Shown here: positions 54,077 through 63,563 of the stretch, one piece after another | Position numbering within the stretch: the stretch's first letter is position 1 | How the letters are laid out: each line of letters opens with the position of its first letter | Assembly (NCBI GenBank): GCA_963707135.1 | Contig: CAVPOY010000020.1 | Coordinates: 11,490-75,489 of the forward strand | Source of the DNA: JBGSTR01 sp963707135 | GTDB lineage: Bacteria; Pseudomonadota; Gammaproteobacteria; Chromatiales; Chromatiaceae | Length of the DNA: 64,000 nucleotides | Reading direction: 5' to 3' | Made by a program: the position numbers and the translations under genes | The notes under the pieces: generated by a model | The model's database searches: none | The model's input: the letters and a program-made list of their open reading frames with translations, nothing else | What the model was told of the DNA's origin: nothing

Positions 54077-56424
54077 GTGAAGACGCCGCACAATGGTTTG
54101 GCGTCCAGGAACGGCTCGAAACGACCGCCCTGCAACGGCAGATGGAACAGCTCGAGCTCGGGGACCTCGCGCGTTGGAGCAAGAAGCTCCCACCAGAGGA
54201 GATCGCGCCCGCCGTCAGCGCCCACTTCGGCAAGCTGCTCGCGCAGCTCGCCTTATCGCTGAGGGACAAAGACCGGGCCAAGTGGACTGCGGCGCTTGAG
54301 CGCTTGGCCGTAGCCCTCGAGGCCAGCGGTCACCCTCTCGCGGGCCTGGTACAGGACATCCCCGTGCCGCCATTCCGACAATTGCTCGAAGTCGTCACGC
54401 GAGAGGCTCAACTTGTAGGCAAGCCCGACAGTGTGCGCCCGGATGCCCCGCTTGGCGTTTCGGCGTTACTGACCGGTTCCAGCCGGTCCCCGAGTTTGAT
54501 CACGCAGATAAAGAAGGAGCTCCTAAGCGCGGATCGCGCGGATTGGCTGGTTTCCTTCATCAAATGGAGCGGGATCCGACCTCTGCGCGAGACCCTCCAG
54601 CGCTTTACGGAGACCGCCGGCGCGGAGGGGGCACCCAGACTACGGGTTGCGACAACCTCCTACCTTGGCGCCACCGACATCAAGGCCGTCGAGTTCCTGG
54701 CCGGTTTGCCCAACACGCAGGTCCGGGTCTCCTACGACACACACCGAACACGGCTCCACGCTAAGGCGTACGTCTTTCATCGCGATACCGAATTCGGTAG
54801 TGCCTATGTCGGATCCGCCAACATCTCTCGTGTCGCCTTGGATGAAGGCCTCGAGTGGACCGCAAAGATCAGTCAGCACGAGTTGCCCTATCTCTGGCGA
54901 CAAATCATCGCCGCCTTCGAGTCTCACTGGGAGGACCCGGCAGAATTCGAGCCCTTGGGGTCTGGCGGCATCGCTCGGCTGAAAGAAGCACTTCTTGCCG
55001 AGCGCAACGGGAACGCTGGCCGGACGCCGGAACCGCGTTACAGGTTTTTCGAACTTAGACCCTACGGCTTTCAGCAGGAAATACTCGAAGGGATCGATGC
55101 GGAACGTCGATCCGGAATCCATCGGCATCTCGTCATTGCCGCAACGGGTACCGGCAAGACCATGGTCGCCGCCTTCGACTATCGCGCTTCTGTGCCGCGC
55201 AGGGAGCGGAATCCAGACCCTCGCTGTTGTTTGTCGCCCACCGGGAGGAGATCCTTCGCCAGTCACTCGAGACCTTCCGCCACGTCCTGCGCGATAGCGG
55301 ATTCGGCGATCTGCTCCTCGCCGGTTCCACGCCGACCCAGACTCGACACCTGTTCTGCTCGGTGCAAAGCTGGCACAGTCGCGAGCTGAGTGGGCTGGAT
55401 CGGGCAAACTTCGACTACGTGGTTCTCGACGAGGCCCATCACGCAGCGGCCAGCAGCTATCAGGCCCTATTGAGTCATCTCCAGCCGCGCGTGTTGCTCG
55501 GACTGACGGCCACGCCCGAGCGTTCGGATGGCCGCGACATCCGCGATGATTTCGGGGGCCGCTTCACCCACGAGATGCGCCTCCCGGACGCCATCGAACG
55601 GCGCCTACTCGCACCGTTCCACTACTTCGGGATCGCGGATCACGCGTCCGTCGATCTGACCGGCCTTGAATGGAAGCGAGGCGGCTACCTGCAGGCCGAT
55701 CTCGACAAGGTCTTCGGCGCAAACGAGCTCAGAGCGAAATGGGTGTTTCACCAGGTCCAGGACTACCTCACGGACCTCGGGATGGTCCGAGGGCTTGGAT
55801 TCTGCGTCAGTCAGGAGCACGCCCGTTTCATGGCCCGCACCTTCGCTGCCTGGGGCCTACCCTCCGCCGCGCTGACCGCTGACAGCTCTAGAAGGGAGCG
55901 CGGCAAGGTCCAGCAAGACCTCGTGCAGCGCCGCATCCACTTCATATTCACCGTCGATCTGTACAACGAGGGTGTCGACATCCCGGAGGTCGATACCATT
56001 CTGATGCTGCGCCCCACCGAAAGTCTGGTGGTCTACCTGCAGCAAATCGGCCGGGGCCTGCGCCTTCACCCGGAGAAGCCCCACCTCACCGTCCTCGACT
56101 TCATCGCGCCACAACATCGACAGTTCCGATACGCCAACCGCTTTCGCGCACTGACCAGCAATCCATCGGCGCGCATTGATGAGCAGGTCAGCGGTGGTTT
56201 TCCGTGGTTGCCGAGTGGCTGTCTGGTCGACCTGGACCGCATTGCCACCGAGCGGATCTTGGAAAACATTCGAGACAGTCTAGGGATGCGCAGGCCACGG
56301 ATCATTCAGCAGTTGGCGTTGTGCCGTCAGCATCACCGAACACGCCCCAGCCTGAACGACATGCTCGATTGCTGCGCGGCGTTCTTTCGCCCGGCTGCGG
56401 GGCCCGGACAATGGGGTGCACCGT
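54073..56424 (+). pseudogene. PLD-DEAH helicase-DUF3427 protein, 5' part: frameshifted and interrupted by IS66
   Basis: A large protein, N-terminal part. GTG start at 54073 overlaps the NUDIX stop. Domains: a helical N-terminus (1-160), a phospholipase D-like domain with His229 in TRLHAKAYVFHRD and GSANISR, then a superfamily 2 helicase with Walker A IAATGTGKTMVAAF (about 355-368). At about 55184-55200 the frame changes by minus one (a missing base); the next frame continues with LLFVAHREEILRQS, DEAHH, LTATPERSDG and YLQQIGRGLRLH. The sequence is then cut near 56424 by an IS66 element, just before the C-terminal DUF3427 part found at 58804. It is therefore not functional as given. Confidence 0.88.
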
Positions 56425-56448
56425 GTAACGAGGCGACGGGTGCGAAGC

Positions 56449-56742
56449 ATGGCAGCGATTTATTCCAGTGGGCGGCGCAGTCGCCGCGAGTGGCAATCCT
56501 TGATCGAGCGGGCCGAGCGAAGCCCGCTGAGCGTGACGGCCTTCTGCGCCGCGCAGGGGGTCAGCAGCGCGAGCTTCTATCTGTGGCGCAAGCGGCTGGC
56601 GGCGGAGGTTGATCTGCCGGCGGAGTTTCTCGATCTGGGCGAGTTGCAAGCGCAGGTGGAGCCTCGGGCGGAGCGCAGCGACGGTTGGGAGCTGGAGCTC
56701 GCCCTCGGCGGGGGGCTGGTGCTGCGCCTGAGGCGGCGCTGA
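56449..56742 (+). CDS. tnpA: IS66 family accessory protein TnpA
   Basis: A 97-residue protein with the start at ATG 56449. It has the helix-turn-helix of IS66 TnpA: SGRRSRREWQSLIERAERSP then LSVTAFCAAQGVSSASFYLWRKRL, which binds the ends of the element. Its TGA overlaps the tnpB ATG (TGATG). Confidence 0.93.
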   Translation: MAAIYSSGRRSRREWQSLIERAERSPLSVTAFCAAQGVSSASFYLWRKRLAAEVDLPAEFLDLGELQAQVEPRAERSDGWELELALGGGLVLRLRRR

Positions 56743-57104
56743 TGTTCTTCCCCGAGGCCCGGGTGCGGGTGTTCCTCTACGGGCAGCCGGTGGACATGCG
56801 CAAGTCCTTCGACGGGCTGGTTGCGCTGACCCGCCGGGGTCTGGGCCAGGACCCGCTGTCGGGGCATGTGTTTACCTTCATCAACCGCCGCGGCTCCTAC
56901 CTCAAGGCGCTGTATTTCGACCGCAGCGGCTTCTGTCTGTGGGCTAAGCGCCTGGAGCGGGGGCAATTCGTCGGCGATTGGCGCCGGGTCGAGAACCGCG
57001 AGCTCGACGTCACCGAATTGAAGCTGCTGCTCGAAGGCATCGAGCCGGCGCGCCGGCGCCTGCGCTATCGAACGAGTGCGACACCTTCGGACGAGGTCGA
57101 GTAA
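56742..57104 (+). CDS. tnpB: IS66 family accessory protein TnpB (Orf2)
   Basis: A 120-residue protein. VRVFLYGQPVDMRKSFDGLVAL and YLKALYFDRSGFCLWAKRLERG are diagnostic for IS66 Orf2. Start overlaps tnpA; it ends nine bases before tnpC. Required for transposition with tnpA and tnpC; its biochemical role is not known. Confidence 0.95.
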   Translation: MFFPEARVRVFLYGQPVDMRKSFDGLVALTRRGLGQDPLSGHVFTFINRRGSYLKALYFDRSGFCLWAKRLERGQFVGDWRRVENRELDVTELKLLLEGIEPARRRLRYRTSATPSDEVE

Positions 57105-57113
57105 AATGGGGCC

Positions 57114-58703
57114 ATGTCATCGCCCGCCCTCGCCACCGCCGCGCTGTCGCCCGAATGGGCCGCAGAGCGCACGGCGTGGGCCGGCGAGCGTGCCCGCTAC
57201 GAGGAGCGCATCGCCCGGCTGGAGCAGCGCATCGCCTGGTTCGAGCGCCAGCTCTTCGGCGAGAAATCCGAGCGCCGCCACCTCGAGCCCCCGCCCGAGC
57301 AGCTCTCCTTAGGCGAGGTGGGCGGTGCGGCCCCGCCCGCCGAGCCCGCCCAGGAGGTAGCCGCCCACCGCCGCCGCCGCGCCCGGGCCGAGGGCGAGAC
57401 GGCAGAGCCGGCCCTGTTCTTCGATCCCGCCCGGGTGCCGGTGGAGATCATCGCGCTCCCCAACCCCGCGATCACCGACTTGCCTGCGGACGCCTACGAG
57501 GTCATCGGCGAGAAGGTCACCCATCGCCTGGCCCAGCGCCCGGGCAGCTACGTGGTGCTCAAATACGTGCGCCCCGTGGTCAAGCTCAAGGCGAGCGCCG
57601 CCCTGAGCTGTGCACCCGCCCCGCCGGCGGTGCTGGAGGGCGGGCGCGCGGATGTGAGCTTCCTCGCCGGCCTGATCGTCGAGAAGTTCCTCTACCACCT
57701 GCCGCTGTATCGCCAGCACCAGCGCCTGAAGGCGGCCGGTATCGAGGTCTCGCGCCCATGGCTGACCGCACAGGTGCTGGCCGTGGCACTGCTGCTCTCC
57801 CCCATCGTCGCGGCCATGCTGGAGGGCATTCGCGCCTGCCGGGTCAAGGCCATGGACGAGACCCCGATCAAGGCCGGGCGCACAGGTAAAGGGCAGATGA
57901 AAACGGGTTGGTTCTGGCCCGTCTGGGGCGATACCGACGACGGGGGCGGCGGCGACATCGTCTTCCTCTTCCGTGCCTCGCGGGCCGCCGTCCATGTCCG
58001 CGAGGCGCTCGGCGAACGGGTGCACGAGGCGATGGTGCTGCTCAGCGACGGCTACCGCGTCTACGCCCAATACGCCGAGGCGCTGGGCATCGCCCTGGCC
58101 CAATGCTGGGCCCACACCCGCCGCGGCTTCGAGCGGGCCAAGGACCTCGAGCCCGAGGCCGTTGCCGAGGCCCTTGAGCGCATCGGCGAGCTCTACCGCA
58201 TTGAGACCGAGATCCGCGCCCAAGGGCTCGCCGGCGCGGCCAAGCGCGCCTACCGCCAGGCCCACGCCAAGCCCGGGGTCGAGGCCTTCTTCACCTGGGC
58301 CAAGGCGCAGCTCCAGCGCGCCGCGCTCCTGCCGAGCAATCCCCTGACCAAGGCATTGCACTACACCCTGGAGCGGCGCGCGGGCCTCTCCCTCTATCTC
58401 GACGACCCCGACGTGCCCATCGACACCAATCACCTGGAGCGGGCGCTGCGCCCGATTCCGATGGGTCGCAAGTCGTGGCTCTTCTGCTGGAGCGAGGTCG
58501 GCGCCGAGGCGGTGGCCACCCTGCAGAGCCTTATCGTCACCTGCCGTCTGCACGACATCGACCCCTACGACTACCTCGTCGACGTGCTCCAGCGCATCGA
58601 CAGTCACCCCGCCCGCGAGGTCCACCTGCTCACCCCGCGGCTGTGGAAACAGCACTTCGCCGCCGATCCCCTGCGCTCGGATCTGCACCGCCTGACCGGC
58701 TGA
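57114..58703 (+). CDS. tnpC: IS66 family transposase TnpC
   Basis: A 529-residue transposase. An N-terminal coiled coil (RIARLEQRIAWFERQLFG, the leucine-zipper-like segment) is followed by the zf-IS66 region, and by the DDE core with KAMDETPIKAG, MVLLSDGYRVYAQYA and IDTNHLERALRPIPMGRKSWLF (last acidic residue). The frame is intact, so the element may still be able to transpose if its ends are complete. Confidence 0.95.
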   Translation: MSSPALATAALSPEWAAERTAWAGERARYEERIARLEQRIAWFERQLFGEKSERRHLEPPPEQLSLGEVGGAAPPAEPAQEVAAHRRRRARAEGETAEPALFFDPARVPVEIIALPNPAITDLPADAYEVIGEKVTHRLAQRPGSYVVLKYVRPVVKLKASAALSCAPAPPAVLEGGRADVSFLAGLIVEKFLYHLPLYRQHQRLKAAGIEVSRPWLTAQVLAVALLLSPIVAAMLEGIRACRVKAMDETPIKAGRTGKGQMKTGWFWPVWGDTDDGGGGDIVFLFRASRAAVHVREALGERVHEAMVLLSDGYRVYAQYAEALGIALAQCWAHTRRGFERAKDLEPEAVAEALERIGELYRIETEIRAQGLAGAAKRAYRQAHAKPGVEAFFTWAKAQLQRAALLPSNPLTKALHYTLERRAGLSLYLDDPDVPIDTNHLERALRPIPMGRKSWLFCWSEVGAEAVATLQSLIVTCRLHDIDPYDYLVDVLQRIDSHPAREVHLLTPRLWKQHFAADPLRSDLHRLTG

Positions 58704-58803
58704 CTGCGACCGCCACGCCGCACCTCGGCCCCGTGCCAGCTGCCCAATCCTGCGGCCACGGTTTCCCCCAGGGCAGCAGCGTGCCCGATCACCCTATGAG
58801 CCT

Positions 58804-59700
58804 GGAAGTACGCCGCTCCATTTCGACGATGCCGACGATCTGCTGCGGCACGGCCTCCCCTGCCGGCTGCTCGAAGCCGCGGGCGGGCAGGAGATAATGG
58901 ACATCGAGCCCTACGAAAAGGGCCTCACGCAGGGTCTTCGGCAACTCGCCACGGTCACGGATACCCGTTTGCTCGACATCCTGGAAACCCGCCTGGATCC
59001 GAAAGCGTCCGTCGGCCCCGAGGCCCTGGGCGAAGATGATCGCACCCGCTTGCAGCTCGCCTACAGCCTGCTTTGGGGCAACGAAAGGCCCGGAGACAGG
59101 AGCCTGGAGGCGGTAGACGTCTTCACAAAGGGCTCCCAGGCGCTACGTCAGGACGTGCTGGATGTCATCGCTTATCAGCGGGGGCGGACGGTTTCCGCGT
59201 CGGGCCGGTATTTTCCCGAGCGTACCGGCGTGTTGGAACTGCACGCCAGGTACACCAGGGAACAGATCATGCTCGCCCTCGGCAAGGGAACTCTGGACGC
59301 TCCCTTTGCACACCGGGAAGGCGTCCTGCACCTGCCCGAGCGGCGCGTCGACACGCTCTTCGTCACCATCAACAAGTCGGAGTCGGAGTTCTCCCCAACC
59401 ACGATGTACGAGGACTTCGCGGTTACCGACAGTCTGTTTCACTGGCAAAGCCAGTCCGGGGTCGGGCCGGACTCCGCGACGGGTCAGCGTTACAGACGCC
59501 ATCAAGAAATGGGCTACGTACCAATGCTCTTCGTACGACCGGGAAAACGCTTGGAGAACGGGCTGACGACACCGTTCTACTTTTGCGGACCTTTGCGCTA
59601 CCTCAGATACGAAGGCAGTCATCCCATGAGCATCGTGTGGCATCTCGAACACCCGATGCCGGCCAGGATCTTTAGGCTGAGTCATCGGGAAGCCGCTTAA
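58804..59700 (+). pseudogene. PLD-helicase-DUF3427 protein, C-terminal fragment (DUF3427)
   Basis: About 300 residues of the DUF3427 domain separated from its helicase by the IS66 element. Open sequence HFDDADDLLRHGLPCRLLEAAG precedes MDIEPYEKGLTQGLRQLATVTD; the DUF3427-like features LLDILETRLDP, QLAYSLLWGNERPGDRSLE, GVLELHARYTREQIMLALG and MYEDFAVTDSLFHWQSQS follow, and it ends RHQEMGYVPMLFVR...IFRLSHREAA. An in-frame ATG at 58897 exists but has no ribosome binding site. The final domain of the parental protein is intact. Confidence 0.85.
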
Positions 59701-59821
59701 ACCTTTCGAGCTGCCGCCGCGGCTCCGGGTTCTGAGGACGCGGGGATTAATCTCGCAGTCAAGCAGAAACCAGGGGCAGACCATGAATAATGTAATCGGG
59801 GTACAAAGGGGGCCTGTTCGC

Positions 59822-60532
59822 TCATACCGACATATCCGCCGGCCACAGGAAATAAGGCCCGAACTTCTTGGAGAACCTGAATTCTCCTCCGGCCACTTTG
59901 CCCTTGTCGGTAAGCTTGAAGCCGTCGCCGTCCTTCACCTGGTATCCGGCGGTAATGAGCTTGTCGTTCAGCTCACCGGTGCGCATCCCCAGGGCCTTGG
60001 CGAGCTTGGATGTTGTGAGCTTTTCGTAGCCGTTGCCGTCCTCTTGGTCCCCACCCGCGGAGGTTTCCTCCTCCTTGGACCGCTCGACCTTGTCAGCGGA
60101 GAGGCGGACCTCCTCGCTGATCCGGATCAGGCGCTGGGCCTCCTCGTAGGTGTCGCGGTAGAGCTTCTGCTCCTGGTCGCGGTCGAAGATCACGCCCATC
60201 TCGTTGTTGTTCACCTGGCTGAAGTCGTAGAGGTTCATCGAGGTGATGATGGCGTAGCGCTCGTTGAGGTAACACTTGGCGTGGAGGTTCTGGCAGAAGC
60301 TGGTGCGGACGTACTGGAGCCTGCTCAGCCAGTTGATCTCCTGCGGGGCGAGCTCGCTCTTGCCGTAGACGATGCGCACGTCGATCTTCATGCGATCCTT
60401 GTCTTCCAGCAGCTCGCGCATCCGGTCGTTGAACTTGAGGAAAGGGCTGATGACGATCAGGCGCTCCCGGGCACCCTTGATCAGCTCTTCGAGGTAATAG
60501 TTGGTTGCACTGGTGTTGAGAAATTTGGCCAT
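59822..60532 (-). CDS. Phospholipase D-like nuclease family protein
   Basis: A 236-residue protein with one PLD motif: LHAKCYLNERYAIITSMNLYDF (HxK followed by the N of SMNL), after LIVISPFLKFN. A single HKD motif means the protein would act as a dimer, like Nuc endonuclease. A C-terminal segment (YEKLTTSKLAKALGMRTGEL) looks like a winged-helix or SMC-like domain. Substrate DNA or RNA is unknown. It lies next to the NUDIX-helicase locus, which also has a PLD domain, but is on the other strand. Confidence 0.85.
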   Translation of the reverse strand: MAKFLNTSATNYYLEELIKGARERLIVISPFLKFNDRMRELLEDKDRMKIDVRIVYGKSELAPQEINWLSRLQYVRTSFCQNLHAKCYLNERYAIITSMNLYDFSQVNNNEMGVIFDRDQEQKLYRDTYEEAQRLIRISEEVRLSADKVERSKEEETSAGGDQEDGNGYEKLTTSKLAKALGMRTGELNDKLITAGYQVKDGDGFKLTDKGKVAGGEFRFSKKFGPYFLWPADMSV

Positions 60533-60733
60533 GGTTCTCTTCCTGCTTACGCTTTGGGGCTTTTCTGCCGCGGCGTGTAACGCGTGCTTTCATGTGGAGC
60601 CTAACGATGTGGCTTAGTGCGCAAAAGTGGGCCTATCTAGACTTGTGATCTGTAGCATGTGCGGCGAAGCAGGATCCTCGGCACCGCACGATTTCGTTGT
60701 ACGCCCAGAAGATTTCCCGGACCGCGATATATC

Positions 60734-61384
60734 CTATGCAACCCCCGCCGGGCAGATCGACCGCAGGCAGCAGCCGGGACACTCCGGGCGCTTGCGGCAG
60801 CGCTCCTTGCCGTGGCGGACGATCAGGGCGTGATATTCGTTGAACAGGGCGGCGTCCGGCCCCAGGGCGTCCTCGAACGCGGCGCGGAGGGTCTCGTAGC
60901 CGGCTTCGTGCTCGATCAAACCGAGCCGGGCGAAGACCCGGCGGGTATAGGCGTCGACGACGAACACCGGGCGGCCGAAGGCGTAGAGCAGCATGTCGTC
61001 GGCGGTCTCGGGTCCCACGCCGTGCATCCCGAGCAGCTGCCGGCGCAGATGCGGGGTCGCCAACGCCGCGAGCCCTTCCAGTCCTCCCGCTTCCAGGTAC
61101 CCGTCGCAGAAGCTCCTGAGCCGGCGGGCCTTGACGTTGAAGTAACCGGCGGGCCGCAGCGCGTCCGCCAGCACGGCGTGCGGGAGATCGAGGATGGACT
61201 CGGCCCGGAGCGGAATACGTTCGGCGAGCCGTTGCAGGGCGCGCTCGACATTGGTCCAGGCCGTATTCTGGGTCAGCACCGCGCCGACCATGACCTCGAA
61301 CGCCGAGTCGGCCGGCCACCAGTGCTGGGGCCCGTAGGCCGCGAACAGGCGCTCGTAGACGGCGCGCACCCGCTCGGGGTCCAT
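60734..61384 (-). CDS. Endonuclease III-like DNA glycosylase (HhH-GPD, [4Fe-4S])
   Basis: A 216-residue HhH-GPD protein (ATG at 61382-61384; the frame is open further upstream inside glgC-like). The glycosylase core includes AFEVMVGAVLTQNTAWTNV and LLGMHGVGPETADDMLLYAF with FVVDAYTRR (catalytic aspartate). The lyase lysine of endonuclease III is replaced by Glu (GVGPETAD), suggesting a monofunctional glycosylase as in related families. Cysteines CRKRPECPGCCLRSIC can bind an Fe-S cluster, with spacing slightly different from Nth (CX5CX2CX5C). Substrate is not known. Confidence 0.9.
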   Translation of the reverse strand: MDPERVRAVYERLFAAYGPQHWWPADSAFEVMVGAVLTQNTAWTNVERALQRLAERIPLRAESILDLPHAVLADALRPAGYFNVKARRLRSFCDGYLEAGGLEGLAALATPHLRRQLLGMHGVGPETADDMLLYAFGRPVFVVDAYTRRVFARLGLIEHEAGYETLRAAFEDALGPDAALFNEYHALIVRHGKERCRKRPECPGCCLRSICPAGVA

Positions 61385-61407
61385 GCGGATTTCCAGGACC
61401 GGGTCGG

Positions 61408-62616
61408 CTAGAACCGGTACTCCTTCGGCACGGCGACGACGCCGCCGTCGGAGACCGCGAAACGCTCCCGGTCGAGCTTCAGGTCGAAGCCGATCTGCTC
61501 CCTGGGAGGGATCTCGACGTCTTTCTCGATGATGCAGTTGCGCAACTGCGCGCCCTCGCCGACGACGACGCCGTCGAACAGGATCGAGCCGTCGACGATC
61601 GCGCCGTCGCGGACCCGCACACGCGGAAACAGGACCGAGTGGTTGACGCCGCCGCCGCTGATCACCGTGCCGGCACCGAGCATGGAGTTGACGAAGATTC
61701 CCTCGGTGCCGCTCGCGGCGCCGGGGATAGTGCGGGCCGGCGGGTACTGGCCCTGGTAGGTACGGATGTTCCAGTCCGACTGATAGAGGTCGAGCGGCGG
61801 CTCGGCCCGCAGCAGGGCCATGTTCGCCTCGTAATAGGCGTCGACCGACGCCAGGTCGCACCAGTAGCGGTCCGGCGTCACGCGGCCCCGCTCCCCGCCG
61901 AATCGGTAGGCCAGCACGCGATGGGTCGCCGCCAGCGGTGCAATAAGGTCCGCCGCGAGGTGGCGGTCGGGCTCATCCGCGCCCCGATCCAGGAGCTCGA
62001 GCAGTCGAGCCTTGTCGAAGACATGCACTCCCATGGTCGCGAGCCGTTCGCCGCCCGGTTCGGACCCGGCGCCGTCACCGGCCGCGGCGATTGATGCGAT
62101 GCGCTCCTCGCCCGAAAGTTCGACCAGCGGTTGCCCGGGCGCCGTCTGCCCGCCGGTCGGGCGTACGGCCACGGTTATTTCGGCGCCCGACTCGCGGTGG
62201 GCGCGGATCAGCTCCGCGTAGTCCATTCGGTAGACGGCGTCCCCCTGCAGCACCAGCACCTCCTGAGCGGCGCTGCGCTCGAGCAGGTAGCGGTTCTGGC
62301 GGATCGCGTCGAACGGGCCCCGGTACCAGTCCAGTCCCTCCCGCATCTGGGGAGGAACCGGCGTGATGAACTCGCCGAGCTCCGGGTTGAATATCGACCA
62401 GCCGTCGCGCAAGTGCTTGTGCAGCGAGTGGCTCTTGTACTGGGTCAGTACCAGCACCCGGCGCAGTCCGGAGTGAAGGCAGTTGGCGAGGGTGAAGTCG
62501 ATGACCCGGAACTTCCCCGCGAACGGCACCGCGGCCTTGGGCCGGTGCTGCGTCAGGGTATCGAGGCCGACGCCACGATCCGTGGCCAGAACAAGGGTGA
62601 GGGTATCGGTGGACAT
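61408..62616 (-). CDS. GlgC-like glucose-1-phosphate adenylyltransferase homologue, probably inactive
   Basis: A 402-residue member of the ADP-glucose pyrophosphorylase family. Overall match is clear: VIDFTLANCLHSGLRRVLVL, LTQYKSHSL, WYRGPFDAIRQN, and a C-terminal left-handed beta-helix (GGVNHSVLFPRVRVRDGAIV). But the nucleotide-binding GGRGxRL is TDRGVGL, and the sugar-phosphate EKP motif near residue 190 is missing; GDHIY is GDAVY. RPKAAV and YWCDLAS are kept. True GlgC makes ADP-glucose for glycogen; this one may be regulatory or degenerate. Start ATG 62616. Confidence 0.88.
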   Translation of the reverse strand: MSTDTLTLVLATDRGVGLDTLTQHRPKAAVPFAGKFRVIDFTLANCLHSGLRRVLVLTQYKSHSLHKHLRDGWSIFNPELGEFITPVPPQMREGLDWYRGPFDAIRQNRYLLERSAAQEVLVLQGDAVYRMDYAELIRAHRESGAEITVAVRPTGGQTAPGQPLVELSGEERIASIAAAGDGAGSEPGGERLATMGVHVFDKARLLELLDRGADEPDRHLAADLIAPLAATHRVLAYRFGGERGRVTPDRYWCDLASVDAYYEANMALLRAEPPLDLYQSDWNIRTYQGQYPPARTIPGAASGTEGIFVNSMLGAGTVISGGGVNHSVLFPRVRVRDGAIVDGSILFDGVVVGEGAQLRNCIIEKDVEIPPREQIGFDLKLDRERFAVSDGGVVAVPKEYRF

Positions 62617-62763
62617 GACGAAGCTGTACCGCTGGCAGGAACCTTTGCCCAGCGGAGAGTCTAGCGGGGACCCGGCTCAAAAAGCCAGGATCCCCGCGGT
62701 TCTTGAGCGGCGCTCGGAGGTCGCCGATCCGCGCGTTCCGCGACCTGACTGCCGCGGCCGGTG

Positions 62764-63519
62764 TCAGACCCCGCGAGCGGACGCGGCGTCGATGATCCGC
62801 TTCATTTCGCGCACGGCCTCGTCCAAGCCGGTGAACAGCGCGCGGGCGACGATGGCGTGTCCGATGTTGAGCTCCCGAATGCCGCCGATGGAAGCGATCG
62901 CCTTGACGTTGTGGTAGTCCAACCCGTGTCCCGCGTTGACCTGCAGCCCGAGTTCGAGGCCGTGCCCGACCGCCCGACGGATGCGCTCGAGCTCCTCGGA
63001 GCGCACGCGCGGCGTCGCGGCATCGGCGTAGCACCCGGTGTGGATCTCGATCACCGGCGCGCCGACCGCGCGTGCGGCCTCGATCTGCGACGGCTCGGGG
63101 TCGATGAACAGCGACACCCGCACCCCGGCCTCGGCCAGCATCGCGCAGAACTCGGTCAGCGCTGGCCTGTTCCCCGCCACGTCGAGACCGCCCTCGGTGG
63201 TCAGCTCCTGACGCCGCTCGGGCACCAGGCAGCAATCGGCGGGGCGGATCCGGGCGGCAATCGCACCCATCTCTGGCGTGGCCGCCATCTCCAGGTTCAT
63301 CCGCGTCTGCAGGATGTCGCATAGGGTCTCGACATCGCGCTCCTGGATGTGGCGCCGGTCTTCGCGCAGGTGCAGCGTGATTCCGTCCGCGCCGGCCTGC
63401 TCCGCGACCAGCGCGGCCTGGATCGGCTCCGGGTAACGGGTTCCGCGCGCCTGCCTGATGGTGGCGATGTGGTCGATGTTGACGCCGAGCAGGACTCCGG
63501 CGGGGACTGGGTCATTCAT
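62764..63519 (-). CDS. pdxJ: Pyridoxine 5'-phosphate synthase
   Basis: A 251-residue PdxJ that condenses 3-amino-2-oxopropyl phosphate and 1-deoxyxylulose 5-phosphate to make pyridoxine phosphate. Seen are LGVNIDHIATIRQARGT, GADGITLHLREDRRHI, MNLEMAATPEM, VEIHTG-type VIEIHTGCYAD and LQVNAGHGLDYHNV, all diagnostic. It follows recO by about 45 bases in the normal order, so recO-pdxJ is an operon. Confidence 0.96.
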   Translation of the reverse strand: MNDPVPAGVLLGVNIDHIATIRQARGTRYPEPIQAALVAEQAGADGITLHLREDRRHIQERDVETLCDILQTRMNLEMAATPEMGAIAARIRPADCCLVPERRQELTTEGGLDVAGNRPALTEFCAMLAEAGVRVSLFIDPEPSQIEAARAVGAPVIEIHTGCYADAATPRVRSEELERIRRAVGHGLELGLQVNAGHGLDYHNVKAIASIGGIRELNIGHAIVARALFTGLDEAVREMKRIIDAASARGV

Positions 63520-63563
63520 CAGGGATTCCTCGGATTGCGCGGCAGACGTCGCGCCGCTGGATT

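Larger units (their letters stand above)
56425..58703 (+). mobile_element. IS66-family insertion sequence
   Basis: Carries tnpA, tnpB and tnpC in order with tnpA-tnpB overlap, the standard IS66 layout. A likely left end begins GTAACGAGGCGACGGG at 56425, like other IS66 ends (GTAA). I could not find its complement on the right: the sequence after tnpC (58704-58790) has no CGTTAC-type end and no eight-base target duplication of the bases before 56425. The right boundary is therefore not fixed and may have been deleted. Confidence 0.85.
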
